A stretch of 64,000 nt of DNA, taken from contig CM054154.1 of assembly GCA_028751875.1 (NCBI GenBank), forward strand, positions 54,932,391 through 54,996,390. Direction: 5' to 3'. Below, one piece after another: positions 45,053-57,844 of the stretch. The position numbers and the translations under genes are program-made. How positions within the stretch are numbered: the stretch's first letter is position 1; each line of letters starts with the position of its first letter. This DNA comes from Rapana venosa. Its lineage: Eukaryota > Mollusca > Gastropoda > Neogastropoda > Muricidae. Below the pieces are notes generated by a model. That model was not told the origin of the DNA. It did not search any database and saw nothing but the letters and a program-made list of their open reading frames with translations.

Positions 45053-45665
45053 ATGAGCCATCAAAGGTTGCCTCGACAGGCTTATGAAATGCTATTAACT
45101 CTAGATCAAAATGGTAAGAAATGTTGGGTAACAGGTATAAGGGAATTGTTGTGTAGTTCAGGGTTTAATATTGTTTGGCTACAACAGGATGTTGGTAATA
45201 TTCAGGGATTCTCTAGAGTTTACAAGCAAAGATTAATTGATATGTTTATTCAGGAGTGGTCTGGTGTCGTGAGAGAGAGTAATAGATATGAAACATATAG
45301 ATCTTTTAAGACTATTTTTGAAAAAGAATTGTACCTTGATAACATCGAAATTTACTGTTTCATATTTGCTCTGTCACAGGCCAAACTGAATGTTCTTCCA
45401 TTGAATAATAATCTTAATAGATACAGCAACAACTACCAAGATAAAAACTGTTTTTTGTGCAGAAATGTTTTTGAAGATGAGTACCAACACATATACATTA
45501 GTTCCTTATAATTATGCAGATCTCCGAACAACTTACCTGAAAGATTTTCTTCACGTGCCTATTCCTTTTCTTCTTCAGGCACATAGTAAACATAGTGCAA
45601 TGCAGCTAGCAAAGTTTTTGTTCCATGCTGTTCAAAGAAGAAAGATAATGGCAAAACTTACTTAA
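45053..45665 (+). pseudogene. LINE-N C-terminal domain
   Basis: The 152-codon frame ends LNVLPLNNNLNRYSNNYQDKNCFLCRNVFEDEYQHIY, matching the LP..xxRF..IPREERIC..C end of LINE-M with a C-x2-C...H pattern. After a frame change the next frame (45465-45665) contains FLHVPIPFLLQAHSKHS and LAKFLFHAVQRRK, the final helices usually found in this LINE group. The 3' UTR begins at about 45666. Confidence 0.75.
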
Positions 45666-45842
45666 TCTTAGTATTAGATATCAATGCTTTCAGTGTAAAG
45701 GCAGATTTGTGTCTAATGTGTATTTTTGCTTTACTTTGAAATTTTGTACAAATTTGTTGTATACACGCACATACACTCCCCATCTCCCTCTGCATTTGAA
45801 TTGTGGCCCAAGGCTGATGTTCAATAAAAGCATTTTCATTTC

Positions 45843-45845
<3 letters not shown>

Positions 45846-45930
<85 letters not shown>
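45846..45930. repeat. (CT)n microsatellite
   Basis: A pure CT array of about 85 bp starting directly after the LINE-N AATAAAA...CATTTC end. Confidence 0.97.
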
Positions 45931-45932
<2 letters not shown>

Positions 45933-46430
45933 AATTCACTTGATTCACCTGTCTTCCAATGTATTCAGTTTTGTATCTGTGGTCTTATTCCATTATGTGG
46001 ATTGCACCTGTGCTGTTGGTCATCTTCTAATGGTGTGTTCTAGTGATGTATTGGTGAAATAGTAGCATGGTTTGTTTTCATTTTGTCATACTGATGTCCA
46101 TTTGCCCGTCACAGTTGACTACACATTGATAATTGAAATGCTAATCCTTGGTCATGCTGTTCCTTTGTGACTGAGTCAGCCATGCTCACTTGTGGTATGG
46201 ATGTTGGGTGTCGCCAGCCGCCAAGGTGTCTGTGTGAAGTGCTGTCAAGTTCTGCGCTCACCAGCTATCTAGGCTAGGCTAGACTACTATCACGCTCCAT
46301 AAGGGATTGTGGATAAACCCTCACCCATGCCCTCCCTAACTATCTTCCCAACAACACCAAACACAGAACACCGAAGAAAAGTTCCAGACTTTACTTTCCA
46401 AAAATCCATAAACAATCACATCAGATAAAT
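45931..46430. other. no gene visible
   Basis: A unique-looking stretch of mixed composition with no conserved coding blocks. It borders the minus-strand unit at 46431-48063. The unit's transcript, if any, may extend into it: GGAAAGTAAAG near 46385-46402 on the minus strand is only a weak polyadenylation-like site. Confidence 0.5.
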
Positions 46431-48063
46431 ACTTACAGACACACAGTACACATTCAATCACCAATCACACTATAAACTTTATCCATAATACCCTCCCCTC
46501 TTCTGCACAGTTCAGAAACCTGAGAAATTTTCCCCTCCCACTTCCCTCAGTCACAACTCAGGTCCCAGCACTATCACCATCACATGCTGAAGTTCCCAAG
46601 GATGGTCACGGGTGGACAGGGCAGCAGGGAGAAGGGAAAAAGGTTGTGGGGAAAAGGTAGATCCAGGGAATAAAGGGACAGAGGGTCAAGGACAAGCCAG
46701 CGGCGACTCTTCAGGGCACACCGGGCTGCACCCTCTCCAGGCACGACTCCACCGCTGGAGGCTCCCACAGGAACCTGGAACAGGCAATACTTGCCGTTCC
46801 TCAGCATAGACCCATGGCTAGCGCTAAGGCAACTAGGGTTATTTCCCTTGTGTCCACCGACAATTGACAATTTGTCTATTCAGCCAAAACTTCATATCTC
46901 CAAGGAATCATTTACATTTCCCATCTAAATGATGTCTGATGTATAATCTATAATTATTTATGTTCAAATACATTTAAGATAAAATACTTTTTAAAAACTT
47001 TTCCACAAAAGAGAATTATCTTACAGAAAACCAATAACCACATACAGCCGCTTATTACGCAAACTTGCACTAAATCCCAAATCAGTCAGGGCTCACCCAT
47101 ATTGATTATTAACTTTAAGAAATACTGAGTGTTCTAAACACTAGCGAGAACTCTCTCTAGACAAAACATTAGCTTTAAAAACATATATTAAAGAACGTAT
47201 CCCATTGTTCACTAAAGGAGAAACCTAAGCCTGCCCAATATTCCATAAACCTAAAGACAGAAGAAATCTCCCTCGAAAACATTCTACATTAATTTATTCC
47301 AGAACCAACTATCTAAGCACTACACTAACACAAGACACTCAATGACAACAGCAACAATGGCACAATGAACCATCACAGAACTCAATCATATTTACAGAAC
47401 ATCCCTCACCTGTCACTGAGAAAGAACAAGGTGCACTCCTGCACCCAGGAAAGACGTTGACAAAACGGACAGCACAGCACAACGAAGAAAAACGAAGACT
47501 GGTCCTCGGGAGCCAGAACCACTCAAAGATGAATGCTCCCCTCTGCTCTCCGAGCAGAGACACAACACCACAGGAAGGACGGTGCACTCCTGCACCCCAA
47601 GGAAGACGTTGACAGGACGGACACGACGTAACAACGAAGAACGAAGACCGGGTTCACAGGAGCCTGAACTACTCCAAGTGCTGCTCACCCCTGCTCTCCA
47701 AATAGAGAGATGCAACATCACGCGGCGCCCAACAGCCCAGCTGGAACGGCGACCAGCGAACTTCAGCCAAAGACTGAAACTCATCCTCCTCCCTCAAGTC
47801 GAGACCTCCTCCTATTTAAAGCTGCTGCTACTCAGCATATGAAGCAAACCCTAACTCACGACTGGGAACTTCACGAGAAGCTAACCTGCATGCAAAATTG
47901 CAAAGAAAAGGGAATGTGCATGCCACTAAGCTGGAGTTCACCATATACATAAAAAAACATGCGAATGCGAACACAGAAAGACACCAGCATCCAGAAATAC
48001 AGAGAAAGAAATGGCATTGAGTAATGCACGGAATTATGCGCAGAATTATGCGAACCGTGACAA
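46431..48063 (-). other. intron-containing copy of the dispersed unit
   Basis: This is the reverse-complement counterpart of 868-1858. It begins TGTCACGGTTCGC (48063) and has TTTAAATAGGAGGAGG (47822-47807), a TATA-like site. It carries the same two tandem units, and at 47410/47409 shows GTGACAG followed by GTGAGG, a good splice donor. A 635-bp segment then ends TGCCTGTTCCAG (46775), an acceptor-like site, before the shared sequence resumes at 46774. It could be a transcribed non-coding gene or an LTR-type element. No convincing protein was found. Confidence 0.6.
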
Positions 48064-48077
48064 CTACCCAATCACAG

Positions 48078-48082
48078 AAGTG

Positions 48083-48153
<71 letters not shown>
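48078..48153. repeat. (GT)n microsatellite
   Basis: A GT array of about 75 bp, lying next to the start of the dispersed unit. Confidence 0.97.
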
Positions 48154-48154
<1 letters not shown>

Positions 48155-48610
48155 GCCTTCATAGTAATGTGCCCCTAGTGTGAGGCCTAGTCTGTGTCCA
48201 CAGCTTTTGATGGCCTTGCTCTAACACCCCCCTCCCCTCCTCCTCTCTTCCTCCTTCAGTTCCAGCCTTTTACCCATGTATGTCACATAGTATTGTTTGA
48301 AACTTTCTCCATGGTTAGGTATGTACTGAAGTGTACCTTATATTCAAAGATGTGAACTGTGCGACCAGGGGCCATGGGTTAGAAACATCAGAACCACCAT
48401 TCTCCCCCATTTTCACCCCATTTCATCTCACATCTCGATTCCCTTTGTCAACCCCCCCCCCCTCCCAAAAAAAACAACACAAAAAACCCCAAAAACAAAC
48501 AACAAATGTCTGCTGTCACCAAAGAAACCCAGTGTGACTGGGCCTCCAAATAGATATACACATTGACCCAAAAATTAATAGTTAACTTTAAGAGCCCCTT
48601 TTCCACTGCT
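48154..48610. other. no gene visible
   Basis: Pyrimidine- then A/C-rich DNA with a C run (48452-48463) followed by A-rich sequence. No coding blocks were seen. Confidence 0.55.
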
Positions 48611-50262
48611 TCCTTTAACTAGTGCAATCTTCTACAAATGTTACATGCACAGTGTAAATAATGAACCAGCCGTTAGTGTTTATTGGAATGACTTTGCTAA
48701 ACCCAACAAGCCCATTTCCTTCAGTGACAATAGTGACCTAACCAGCATCCCTACCACCCTACCCAGTGATGAACTGTATAAAACAAAAATACAGGTGAAT
48801 TGTGGAGACAAAAAACTGATCACCATCACCACTTTCTACATGACAGGAACAGTACTTGTGCAAGGCAACCTGTGCAGAAGATGGCTAAAAAAAAGAATTC
48901 CAGACTCTGATGCAAGTGATTCGAGCCATCTTCTGCCTGACACAGAAGGAAGCCCAGCCAAACCTGGACGAGGCTGTGCGTGACCTGTCTGAGCTACCCC
49001 TACCCCAACCCAAACCTTCTCCCTCTGGCGAACAATTCCCCAGGACATCCCCTCCCCATCCAGGAGTCCTGCCCCAACCAGATTGCTCTCATTGACCAAT
49101 CTCACCACCAGCCCACCACCCAGTCCTGATGTTCCACTGTCTGATCCATCACCACACTCATCCCCACCAGTTCAGCAGCCAGCCTAGATAACTCCAGCAG
49201 TGGGGAACACAACACAAACCACTCCACAAAACATAGCACAAACACCACATCCACACTCTGTGCAGACGCAAGTTCTCCCTCACTCAACAGAAAGCAGGGT
49301 AGAGATCAAAACACACAGTCCATCTAACATTCAGTCCAAAAACAGCACACAAAACACACTCATCCATACTGTGCAACACGTCTCACCATCAGTTACCCCC
49401 TCTCACCAAAAAACCGCGCTGCTTTGCTCGTTTCCTGTGCAAACTGGCAGTTACCCAAACATCACAACGACTGAAGCAAAAGATACACTCACTGTCTTGC
49501 TCAATCAAAAAAACCACTAAAGCATTGAGTTCCCTCACCAAGACTATTCTCAAACTGCAAAAAGAAAACCATGACTTGAAGTGAGAACTCACGCAACTGA
49601 AACACACACTATCAAAAGCACACACACACACAAACACTCAACCTCACACACGCAGTCAGACAAAGACCAGGACTCCTTATTATCATCCTTCCCTACCACC
49701 AACAGATTCTCTCTTCTCTACCATGACGACGAAAACATAAATCAATGTACACATGCAAACACTGATCAGACGCCAACACACCTGACTCAACAACTTCACT
49801 ACAAGCCACGGACAATACTGTCAACATCAACAACCAAACAGACTCTGGCAAACAAGCATCCGACATTACTGAAGAAATCAACAACCAAGCCACAAGCAAC
49901 ACTGCCAACACTGTCAGCATCAACAGACTCTGGCAAACAAACCTGTGACAACACCAAAGAGAAAGACCCAAACCCAAATGTTTACACAACAGTCTCTCAA
50001 AGAAAAAGAAAAGACAAACTGCAATCACACACTTCTGAAGCACCTCTGACTACTACCAACAACACCCTCACACCAGCCAACAACTAGCAGTACAAAGAGT
50101 ACACTCCAGCACAACGAATCTCATCCTGGGTGACTCAGTGACATGACACATCAAGTCAGATATTCTATATTACAAAGGCAGAAATCAAAACATCAGCATC
50201 TCAGGTCTCACAGTTGATGACCTTATTCATTGGCTTCAACACATTCCCTGCAACAAAGAAGT
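48611..50262 (+). pseudogene. LINE ORF1/gag-like protein with SGNH-type remnant
   Basis: The first frame (48645-48983) contains KKLITITTFYMTGTVLVQGNLCRRWLKK, a compact beta-rich block that I recall from ORF1-like proteins of invertebrate retroelements. A long Pro/Ser/Thr/Gln-rich spacer follows (49000-50087, several frames, KERKDKLQSHTSE near its end). It closes with TTNLILGDSV (about 50115-50145), then GRNQNISISGLTVDDLIHWL, the start of an SGNH/esterase-like domain of the sort present in some CR1/L2 ORF1 proteins. The domain is cut off by a GT-rich stretch at about 50262. Stops break the frames. Confidence 0.5.
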
Positions 50263-51100
50263 ATGTGCACGTGTGTGGGTGCATGTATGTGTACGTGTGT
50301 GTGTGCGTGTGTATGTGTGTGTGAACAAGAATATGTATGTGCGTTTATACGTGCATGCATGTGTAAAAACTCATCATTTTAACCAATTATTAGTTAGAAG
50401 CTGCATTAAAACATTTTATCTTTTTTTTTCATCAGCAGCAATTTCAACATCACCTGTAAACATTGTTGACATCATTCTCACTCACACACCCTTTATCACT
50501 TATGTACAAGTTTTGCATCACCTTCCCAATACAGGAGTAACTAAAACTAATGTTTCTACATACAGTAGTTTACAAACTAATGCAGTACAAAGTATGTTGT
50601 GCTCTTTTTAAAGCTTATACATGTGGTTATAAATACAAACACAAGGGAAAAAATGCATCTGTAACAGTAATAACGCAATTCTGAAAGTCCAGCTGACAAA
50701 TAACTCCTTGTCTGTAGTCCCTGTCAAAGGCAGCCTTCACACCCTGTGTTCCAATTGTGTTGATGTTCTAAGTGAGAAAAAACAAACAAACAAAAGCAGT
50801 GCCCACCAAAAAAAACCAACATGATATAGCAAGCTTTGAACAACTCCACCAAATTTCATATCAGTGATTTAATAAGCCAGCATATGGAAGCCACATCTTT
50901 TGAAATTCAAAGTAGTTCATTTCTAATTGATATGTGTACTTTTCTATCTTGTATCTATAATTTAGTTCATTCAAGAAAACCTGAACATCTGATTTTGCTT
51001 TGTTTATTCTATTTCTATATCAAAAATGTTTTCCCAGTAGAATGATCAAGTTATTACTCTGTCTGTTTTGATCTCTTCTGTTGTACCTAAAAGTATGAAT
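50263..51100. other. no clear gene; GT-rich then AT-rich spacer
   Basis: A degenerate GT tract (50263-50365) is followed by AT-rich DNA. A short plus-strand frame near 50640-50780 (AILKVQLTNNSLSVVPVKGSL) looks protein-like but is too short to assign. It could be more of the preceding element. Confidence 0.4.
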
Positions 51101-51106
51101 TCCTAA

Positions 51107-51319
51107 TTAAAAGTGACAATTCTCACATCTGTCCGTCAGAATAGTTTCCAGTTGAAACCAAAAAGATAGTGAGTACTGACACAAGTATAAATAGTGCTTT
51201 GTCATGTCCTTTTTCTCATTGCAAAAACTACATCTATTGCTTTCAGTAATGCTCGCCTTCATCAATATACTATTTGTCACAAACATTCTGTAACATATTT
51301 TTGTCTGAAACCACTTCAA
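51107..51319 (-). pseudogene. Tx1/L1-like LINE C-terminal cysteine motif
   Basis: The frame has FQTKICYRMFVTNSILMKA, CSFCNEKKDMTKHYLYLCQYSLSFW. The C-x2-C...H...C arrangement is the L1-group C-terminal zinc-knuckle-like motif. The stretch between 51320 and 51960 is decayed. Confidence 0.75.
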
Positions 51320-51960
51320 TTTGATTTCTATTATTTGGTGTGGGTTGTTTTAGAGCTGCATGCCAGTCAATGGCAGTGCAAAGTGTTTCCTCCCAGAGCA
51401 CAAAGGGTTTAATGTCAAGTATTTATATTTCTTCTATAAGTACAGAGTAATAGGCCTTGGAACCCTTTGGAGCACAAGCTATGAGCTGTACAGCTCTTGT
51501 AGGTAAATCACTAAGATTGTCTTCAAAGGCAATATTTCTCTGTCTTTTGTAACTCTTGACTGACTGAATGCAGCTTAGATATTCTAGAAAATTAATTTTG
51601 ATTCAAGCTTTGTGTACAAAAGATATTGACTTAAGAATTCGCCTTCCTCATTTACTAGATGTTTTACTAGGAATTCATCATTGTCTGCTCATTTCTTAAA
51701 AAAGAAAGTGTTGTGGGCAATCTTGAATTTCTCATTGAAGAAGAATGGTTCTACTAACAAATCGCAACCTTCACGTAGTTGCACTTGAGAACAGAATTTT
51801 GAGTAAATGGTAAAATCGTCTTCCCTAAACTGATTGAATTTACATTTATCAAAACACTTTGGGCCAAATGCATGCAGCAGTTCTATTTATGGGCATACAA
51901 ACTGTAATATTGTTACCCATTTTGGAGACTGAGCACACATTTTCCCAATCCAAGTCAGTT

Positions 51961-52326
51961 TTAGTGCGTGGGTATTTGAATATCAGGAATGCCTCCTTGT
52001 TCAATATTATGCAATGAAAACTTCCTCTTTATTTTATCTGGCTTTTTGTCCCAAACAAATTCATAGCACATTTTTTGAAGTTCTTTAACTTGGTTCTGCG
52101 GTGTGTTTGGTAATAACATCCAGAGATATATTAGTTTAGAAAGAATTAACGATTTTAACACTGCTACTCTTCTTAGTGGGGTTATCGTTCTTGGCAACCA
52201 GATGATAAATAACTGTTTAGTTTCTTGAAACTTGTCACCTATGTTTATCTCAGGTATAGCTGAAAGGTCACTCACAAACCAGAGTCCCAGCATTTCAAAC
52301 TTGGCAGGGTTCCATTCCATCCTCAA
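51961..52326 (-). pseudogene. Tx1/L1-like LINE connection region
   Basis: The frame of 121 codons has NPAKFEMLGLWFV, LPRTITPLRRVAVLKSLILSKLIYLWMLLP, QKMCYEFVWDKKPDKIKR and EQGGIPDI, the standard block after the RT in L1-group ORF2. It is one frame change away from the palm frame. Confidence 0.82.
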
Positions 52327-52356
52327 ATTAATGATTAAGGTATTTCTTTTTTACTT

Positions 52357-52905
52357 TTACTTGCTTCCCAACCATACATTAAAAGTTTTATCATAGTTTA
52401 CTTTTAGCCCTGATATCTGTTCAAATTGTTTTAATGTTTCAAAGAGTTGTTCATATGATTGTTGATCTCCTTTCAGAGTAAAAGATGTACCATCAGAAAA
52501 CTGGCTAATTTTAAATTCTGTATCTAATATTTCAATTTCTTTCTTGCTAACATTTTCTCTTATTTTGCATGCAAATACTTCTGCAGATAGTACAAACAAG
52601 TTAGGAGAAATGGGGTCCCCTTGTCTACAGCCTCTCTCTACTTTGATACCCCCAGAAAGTTTTCCATTCACTAAGACAAATGCTTTTACATTCTTGTAAA
52701 ATGCAGATGTCCATTTGCATACTGTTTCTCCAAAACCAACAGTTTTCAGAACTTTGTGCATATAGGACCAGTTCAGTGAATCAAATGCTTTCTCAAAATC
52801 TATTGATACAAGCAAACCAAGACAATTCTTATCTTCTAAGTACTTCATTATATCATAAAAAGTTCTAATGTTATCTTGTATGTATCTGCCTTGTATAAAC
52901 CTTGT
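52357..52905 (-). pseudogene. Tx1/L1-like reverse transcriptase palm, active site mutated
   Basis: The frame carries LLVSIDFEKAFDSLNW (first catalytic Asp intact), VNGKLSGGIKVERGCRQGDPI, LSAEVFACKI and KISQFSDGTSFTL, where the catalytic (Y/F)ADD block should be. ADD has become SDG, so the third metal-binding Asp is lost. GLKVNYDKTFNVWLGSK follows. Upstream DQTRFIQGRYIQDNIRTFYDI near 52850-52905 is partly in another frame. Confidence 0.88.
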
Positions 52906-53238
52906 CTGGTCTTAATAATAATAATAATAAATGGAACTTATATAGCGCTATATCTTGCAAAGACAAATCAAAGCACATGCGTTCAACCTAATCTTACACC
53001 CATGCAACCAATGAAAAACAATCAATAGTTTAAACAAACAGATATTACAAACATGGTAGCAGCAGATCAAATTCTAGGAAATAAAATTCTGGTCAAATGT
53101 TTTTCAAAAGCACACGTGAGGGAACGTGAAGGAGTGTACAGGTGAAGACATCCACAGAGGTAGGAGGGCGCAGTTTTGTGTAGGCATTTGTAACAGCATG
53201 TACTGATTTTATAATTTACTCTCTGTGGCAATTGCAGC
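52906..53238 (-). mobile_element. L2-like LINE, 3' end segment
   Basis: The minus strand gives QRVNYKISTCCYKCLHKTAPSYLC and LHLYTPSRSL, then a 3' UTR with TATAGCGCTATATAAGTTCC and an (ATT)n tail (52916-52930). It is the last part of the split element whose other parts are 53919-54125 and 58205-61400. The GCGCTATATAA tail confirms the L2 type. Confidence 0.85.
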
Positions 53239-53907
<669 letters not shown>

Positions 53908-53918
53908 GCAATGGCAGC

Positions 53919-54125
53919 CAGCGGAGATATCGAAAGAGAGGGGTAATGTGCTCAGATTTTCTCTTTCTGAGAACTAGTCCAGCTTCAGAGTTTTGTATAT
54001 GTTTAAAGGAGTGAATAGATGATGCTGGAAGACCAGTCAAAAGAGAATTGCAATAGTTCAGACGTGAAAGAATGGGAGAAGTGACAAGTTTGGATGTTGC
54101 ATCAGTGGACAGGTACTTTCGAATT
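53919..54125 (-). mobile_element. L2-like LINE, middle segment
   Basis: The minus strand reads [36 protein letters not shown] and [19 protein letters not shown]. It is bounded by the target-site duplications of LINE-J (54115-54125) and the RTE fragment (53907-53918). Confidence 0.88.
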
Positions 54126-55019
54126 GATTTAAGTGATTTAATGATGGGAATTGATAAGTGCGCAGCTTGAACAATAGAATTTGTAAAAGTGGAATAAAAT
54201 TGGTCAATATTATCAGAATCTAAGCTGTTTGTATTGTAGGCAGCAAGGATACTTTTAAACTTTTCCCAATTGGCCTCTTTATATTTAAATTTTGGAATTA
54301 TGTCTTCTTCAGTGTCACAGAGGATTGGCATTTCATTTAATGTTATTACAATAGGTAGATGATCACTTCCCAATGTATCTTCATTTGTTACCATGTACAT
54401 TTTAAGCAAGAGCAGAAGATATCAAAGACAAATCTAATGCTGATGCTCTGTGAGTACAAATGTCAGGTATTCTCACTGCCATCATTTAGTAGGCACAGGC
54501 AAGAGTCTGTTATGTTTTCTAAAAAATGATTGCAGGAATCGGATATATACTTCCTTTATCCCAAAAAGGCGTGTGGGCATTAAAATCTCCTCCTACCAGC
54601 CACTTCTGATTATCTTGTAGTGAATGCAACCATTCTGTATTAGAGTCATTAGCTCCCTTTGGTAAATAAACCAATACAATATTCATGACTAAATCATTTG
54701 TAAACTTTACACGTGCTGCACATGAATATGAATCTGGAATGTTATTAGGCATTGGTGAACAACATACATTATAATCTACTCCTTCTTGTATATATATTGC
54801 TGTATTGATTTTACCAACAGCATCTACATGTTCAGGAACAGGTGGATAGCAGTAATCCTGCAGTTTAGGTAGTTTACATTTCTTTACATTCAGGGACTGT
54901 AACATAAGAACTTGATACCTGTTATTTGAAAGATGTTGAACTAGACATTGCAGATTAATGGAAGTTGATCTAGTATTCCACTGCATGATCTTAAGCATTT
55001 GTGAATTTGTCAGAGGCAT
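54126..55019 (-). pseudogene. LINE-J AP endonuclease (inverted segment)
   Basis: The frame 55019-54519 starts MPLTNSQMLKIMQWNTRST (metal-binding Asn in QWN) and gives VLMLQSLN (catalytic Glu of LQE changed to Ser), INTAIYIQEGV, NIVLVYLPKG and WLVGGDFNAHTPFWD. The frame 54409-54126 continues with SDHLPIVITL (catalytic Asp-His) and NWEKFKSILAAY. A frame break at about 54410-54520 separates them. The segment ends at the twin-priming breakpoint. Confidence 0.85.
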
Positions 55020-55399
55020 TATACAGTTTTAAACAAAAATGCCAATGCAACCTATAAATAGAGTAAAATATGAATGAACTGGTGTTGAATTAAAAGAGTG
55101 CAAGTAAACTAATAGTACAAGGTAAATTATTTCAATTAAATCACAACACAAAATTCAGGGAACGTTTGGTGGACACCTGCTTGCGAAGAAGCAGTGACTA
55201 ACAAGCATTTAATGTTCAAAATATATCTAAAAAACAATACATCAGAAAACCATGAAAAACAGAAACAGGCAAAAATTATTGCAACATGGTCATAGCTCAG
55301 GCAAAGTGACAATAATGGTCATCATTTTGTTCCAGTGACATATCAAGTCATACAGATCTTTAAAAAGTGTGGAAAAAATTTCATGAAATGAGAAAAGGT

Positions 55400-56685
55400 G
55401 TGACTTAACCAACTTGTCCGATTAAGCTAAAAAGCAAAGAATTTCCATCCAATGCAGAAAAGGCTGAGGCTTTTGCAGATATATTCTCAGAATCCATGTG
55501 TATTGAAGGTCTCTCACTTAATAGCAGTAAGTACAGAAAATCTGAAGAGAACAAAAAAGAATATGAAGACCCACTTTCTAATAACACTGAATATATTAAT
55601 GCCCCAATAACAATCAATGAAGTAAAAGATGTATTACATTCTCTTCCTAATAAGAAAACTTCTGTTGGATTAGATGCTATATCCAATAATATGCTTAAGC
55701 AGTTACCAGAAAAATTCATTTTTCTATTACATAAACTTTTCCAAAAGTGTTGGATTGAAAGTGTAATGCCAGTAAACTGGAAGCAGTCTATCGTTGTTCC
55801 TATTCATAAGCAAGGAAAGCCCCAAAATGACAAAACTAGTTAACGACCCATAGCACTGACTTCTAACACAGGTGAAGCTAATGGATCGAATCATTCTAAG
55901 AAGGATTGTATATTATTGTCAGAAAAATAAGGTAGTTCCAATCAATCGAGCAGGTTTTCAAAAAGGCAGATCTGCAATTGATAATCTAGTTAAACTAACA
56001 ACACAAGTCAAACAGTTTGCAAGAAGAAAAAATTTACTTGCAACATTTTTTTGTCAGAAAAGCCTACGACGAAGTCTGGCATGCTAAATTACTGCATAAA
56101 TTGAAGACCGTTGGATTATCTGGGCATGTTTATTATTATATCAAAAGCTTTTTATGTAACAGAAGTATACAAGTGAGAGTAGGGAATACATATTCACATT
56201 CTAGGTCACTCCATATGGGTTTACCACAGGGTTCTGTTATAGCCCCTTTTATGCTTAATATACTGTTATATGATCTACCCACAAGAATGTCCAAAGATAT
56301 CCTAGTACAATATGCTGATGATATATGTATGTGGATGAATGTTACTATAGAGCGCAGTACAACAAAGAGGAAGTTTCATTATACCAGAAAGATCTATCAA
56401 AAAGAGTTAGAAAATTTATATAAATATATTTTTGAAAATGGTCTTACATTTTCCACAGAAAAAACGCACATTATGCTTTTTAACAATGGCAATGATCCAG
56501 ATCCACTACCACAGTTTAGGATTGGATGGGAGCTAATTCAGTACACAAATACTGTCAAATTTTTAGGCATCTTATTTACATCAAAATTGAATTGGAATGC
56601 TCATATTGGATACATTTTAACAAAAGCAAGAAAATGTATTAATTTTCTTGAAAATGGTTACCATACAGTCTTGAGGACAAGATAA
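55400..56685 (+). pseudogene. LINE-J reverse transcriptase (sense segment)
   Basis: Frames at 55496-55843 and 56017-56685 give APITINEVKDVLHSLPNKKT, VNWKQSIVVPIHKQGK, a stop where RPIALTS begins, NRAGFQKGRSAIDNLVKLT, RKAYDEVWHAKLL (first catalytic Asp), MGLPQGSVIAPFMLNILLYDL, VQYADDICMWMNVT (catalytic ADD intact) and NTVKFLGILF. A stop at about 55843 and a frame change near 56050 break it. Confidence 0.87.
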
Positions 56686-57109
56686 GGTCACTCTGAAATG
56701 CTTAGCTACGTCACTTGTACCATCCAAGCTGTCTTATGGACAAGAAGTCTTTTTTAGTGCTCCTAATTATTAACTGAAAAAACTCCAAAGTGTAGACTGT
56801 AAAGCATATAAACTTGCACTTGGTGTACCATTCCACACCTCCACCATAGGAACTTATAACGAAATTGGGGAACTTCCCCTAGCTGCAACCGACAACTTTC
56901 ATTTGCCAAATATGTTTTATGCAGCACAACAAATGAAAACTATGTATCAGACCTTTTTCAAAAGTCTGAACTTAATCATTATGAATTACAAATGCAGCAA
57001 GAAGCTTTGCAATGCCCTTCGTGGGAAATAAATAAAGCACATTTTGATATAGAATGTACTAGTGAAAAAAAGAACAAAAACCAAAACATCATGGTTGCAG
57101 ATATCCAAT

Positions 57110-57844
57110 CAAACATAATGAAAATAAGTATACTGACAACTTAAAAGTATATACATATGGGTCAGTTTTAGAAAATAATAAAGCTGGTTCAGCATTCGTC
57201 ATACCAGCTCTAAAAACAGAGAAATCATACTATCTTGGTAAACATCATTCAATATTTACAGCTGAACTTGTTGCAATTCTTATGGCTCTAACTATTTTCT
57301 TGATTTTGTATTTCCCATCATTCCTATGTTACTTTGTGTAGACTCTAAGTCAGTACTATATGCTATCAAATCCCCAAATTCCAAGAAAGTATCCAGAATC
57401 ATTTTTGAAATTAAATATGTCATACACCTTTTAAGTTTAAGAGGTATTCCTGTTTCCTTTTGTTGGGTACCTTCGCATGTTGGAGTTTTTTCAAATGAGT
57501 GGGCTGACAGAGCTGCAAAAAGGGGGGTAAGACATCACTTGGAATCAATAGAACTGCATGTTCCATTATCTCTACAGGAGAGATACCGTTTATTAGAACA
57601 AACGTCGTGGAGTAAGTGGAGAGAATCTGATCAATTCAAGGAACGATCTTTAAAGAGTTGCCTGACTAATGGCATTATTTCATGTTACAGGACTCCTTCT
57701 CAAACACATTTAAGTATCGCAACCACGAGAAGAGTTAATACACTATATTTTAGAATAAAATTAAATGCATTTATAACAAAATTTTGTAAAAAATGTCAGG
57801 TGCCTCTGTGGGGAACATATTTCCAACACTCACATCATATTTAA
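57110..57844 (+). pseudogene. LINE-J RNase H domain and C-terminus
   Basis: Blocks are LKVYTYGSVLENNKAG, SIFTAELVAILMAL (Glu), LLCVDSKSVLYAI (Asp) and SFCWVPSHVGVFSNEWADRAAKRG (WxPSHxG and final Asp), then a C-terminal region with CKKCQVPLWG. In the first block the expected catalytic Asp of YTDGS is Tyr (YTYGS). A frame change near 57300 and others upstream (56686-57110) break the ORF. Confidence 0.87.

Larger units (their letters stand above)
39860..45845 (+). mobile_element. LINE-N, near full-length two-ORF LINE
   Basis: Order: 5' UTR (about 39860-40040), ORF1 with coiled coil, RRM-like and acidic parts (40040-42088), endonuclease (42290-43120), reverse transcriptase (43263-44990), C-terminal domain with zinc-knuckle-like end (45053-45511) and a 3' UTR ending GGCCCAAGG...CAATAAAAGC before a (CT)n array. 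The total of about 6 kb fits a complete APE-type LINE of the I/Jockey or RTEX-like groups; I cannot fix the clade. Several stops and frame changes are present, so it is inactive, but it is the most complete large element here. Confidence 0.85.
51100..52905 (-). mobile_element. Tx1/L1-like LINE, 5'-truncated
   Basis: Minus-strand order: RT palm (52905-52357), connection and C-terminal region (52326-51961), decayed sequence, then the end domain (51319-51107) with CSFCNEKKDMTKHYLYLCQYS. DFEKAFDSLNW, GCRQGDPISP and SGLKVNYDKT are the signature blocks of L1/Tx1-group RTs. The 5' side stops at 52905, where the L2 tail begins. Confidence 0.85.

Noticed and set aside
54126..55390. An independent minus-strand endonuclease element
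   Set aside because: The single target-site duplication encloses it with the plus-strand RT half, so it is the inverted 5' part of one insertion.
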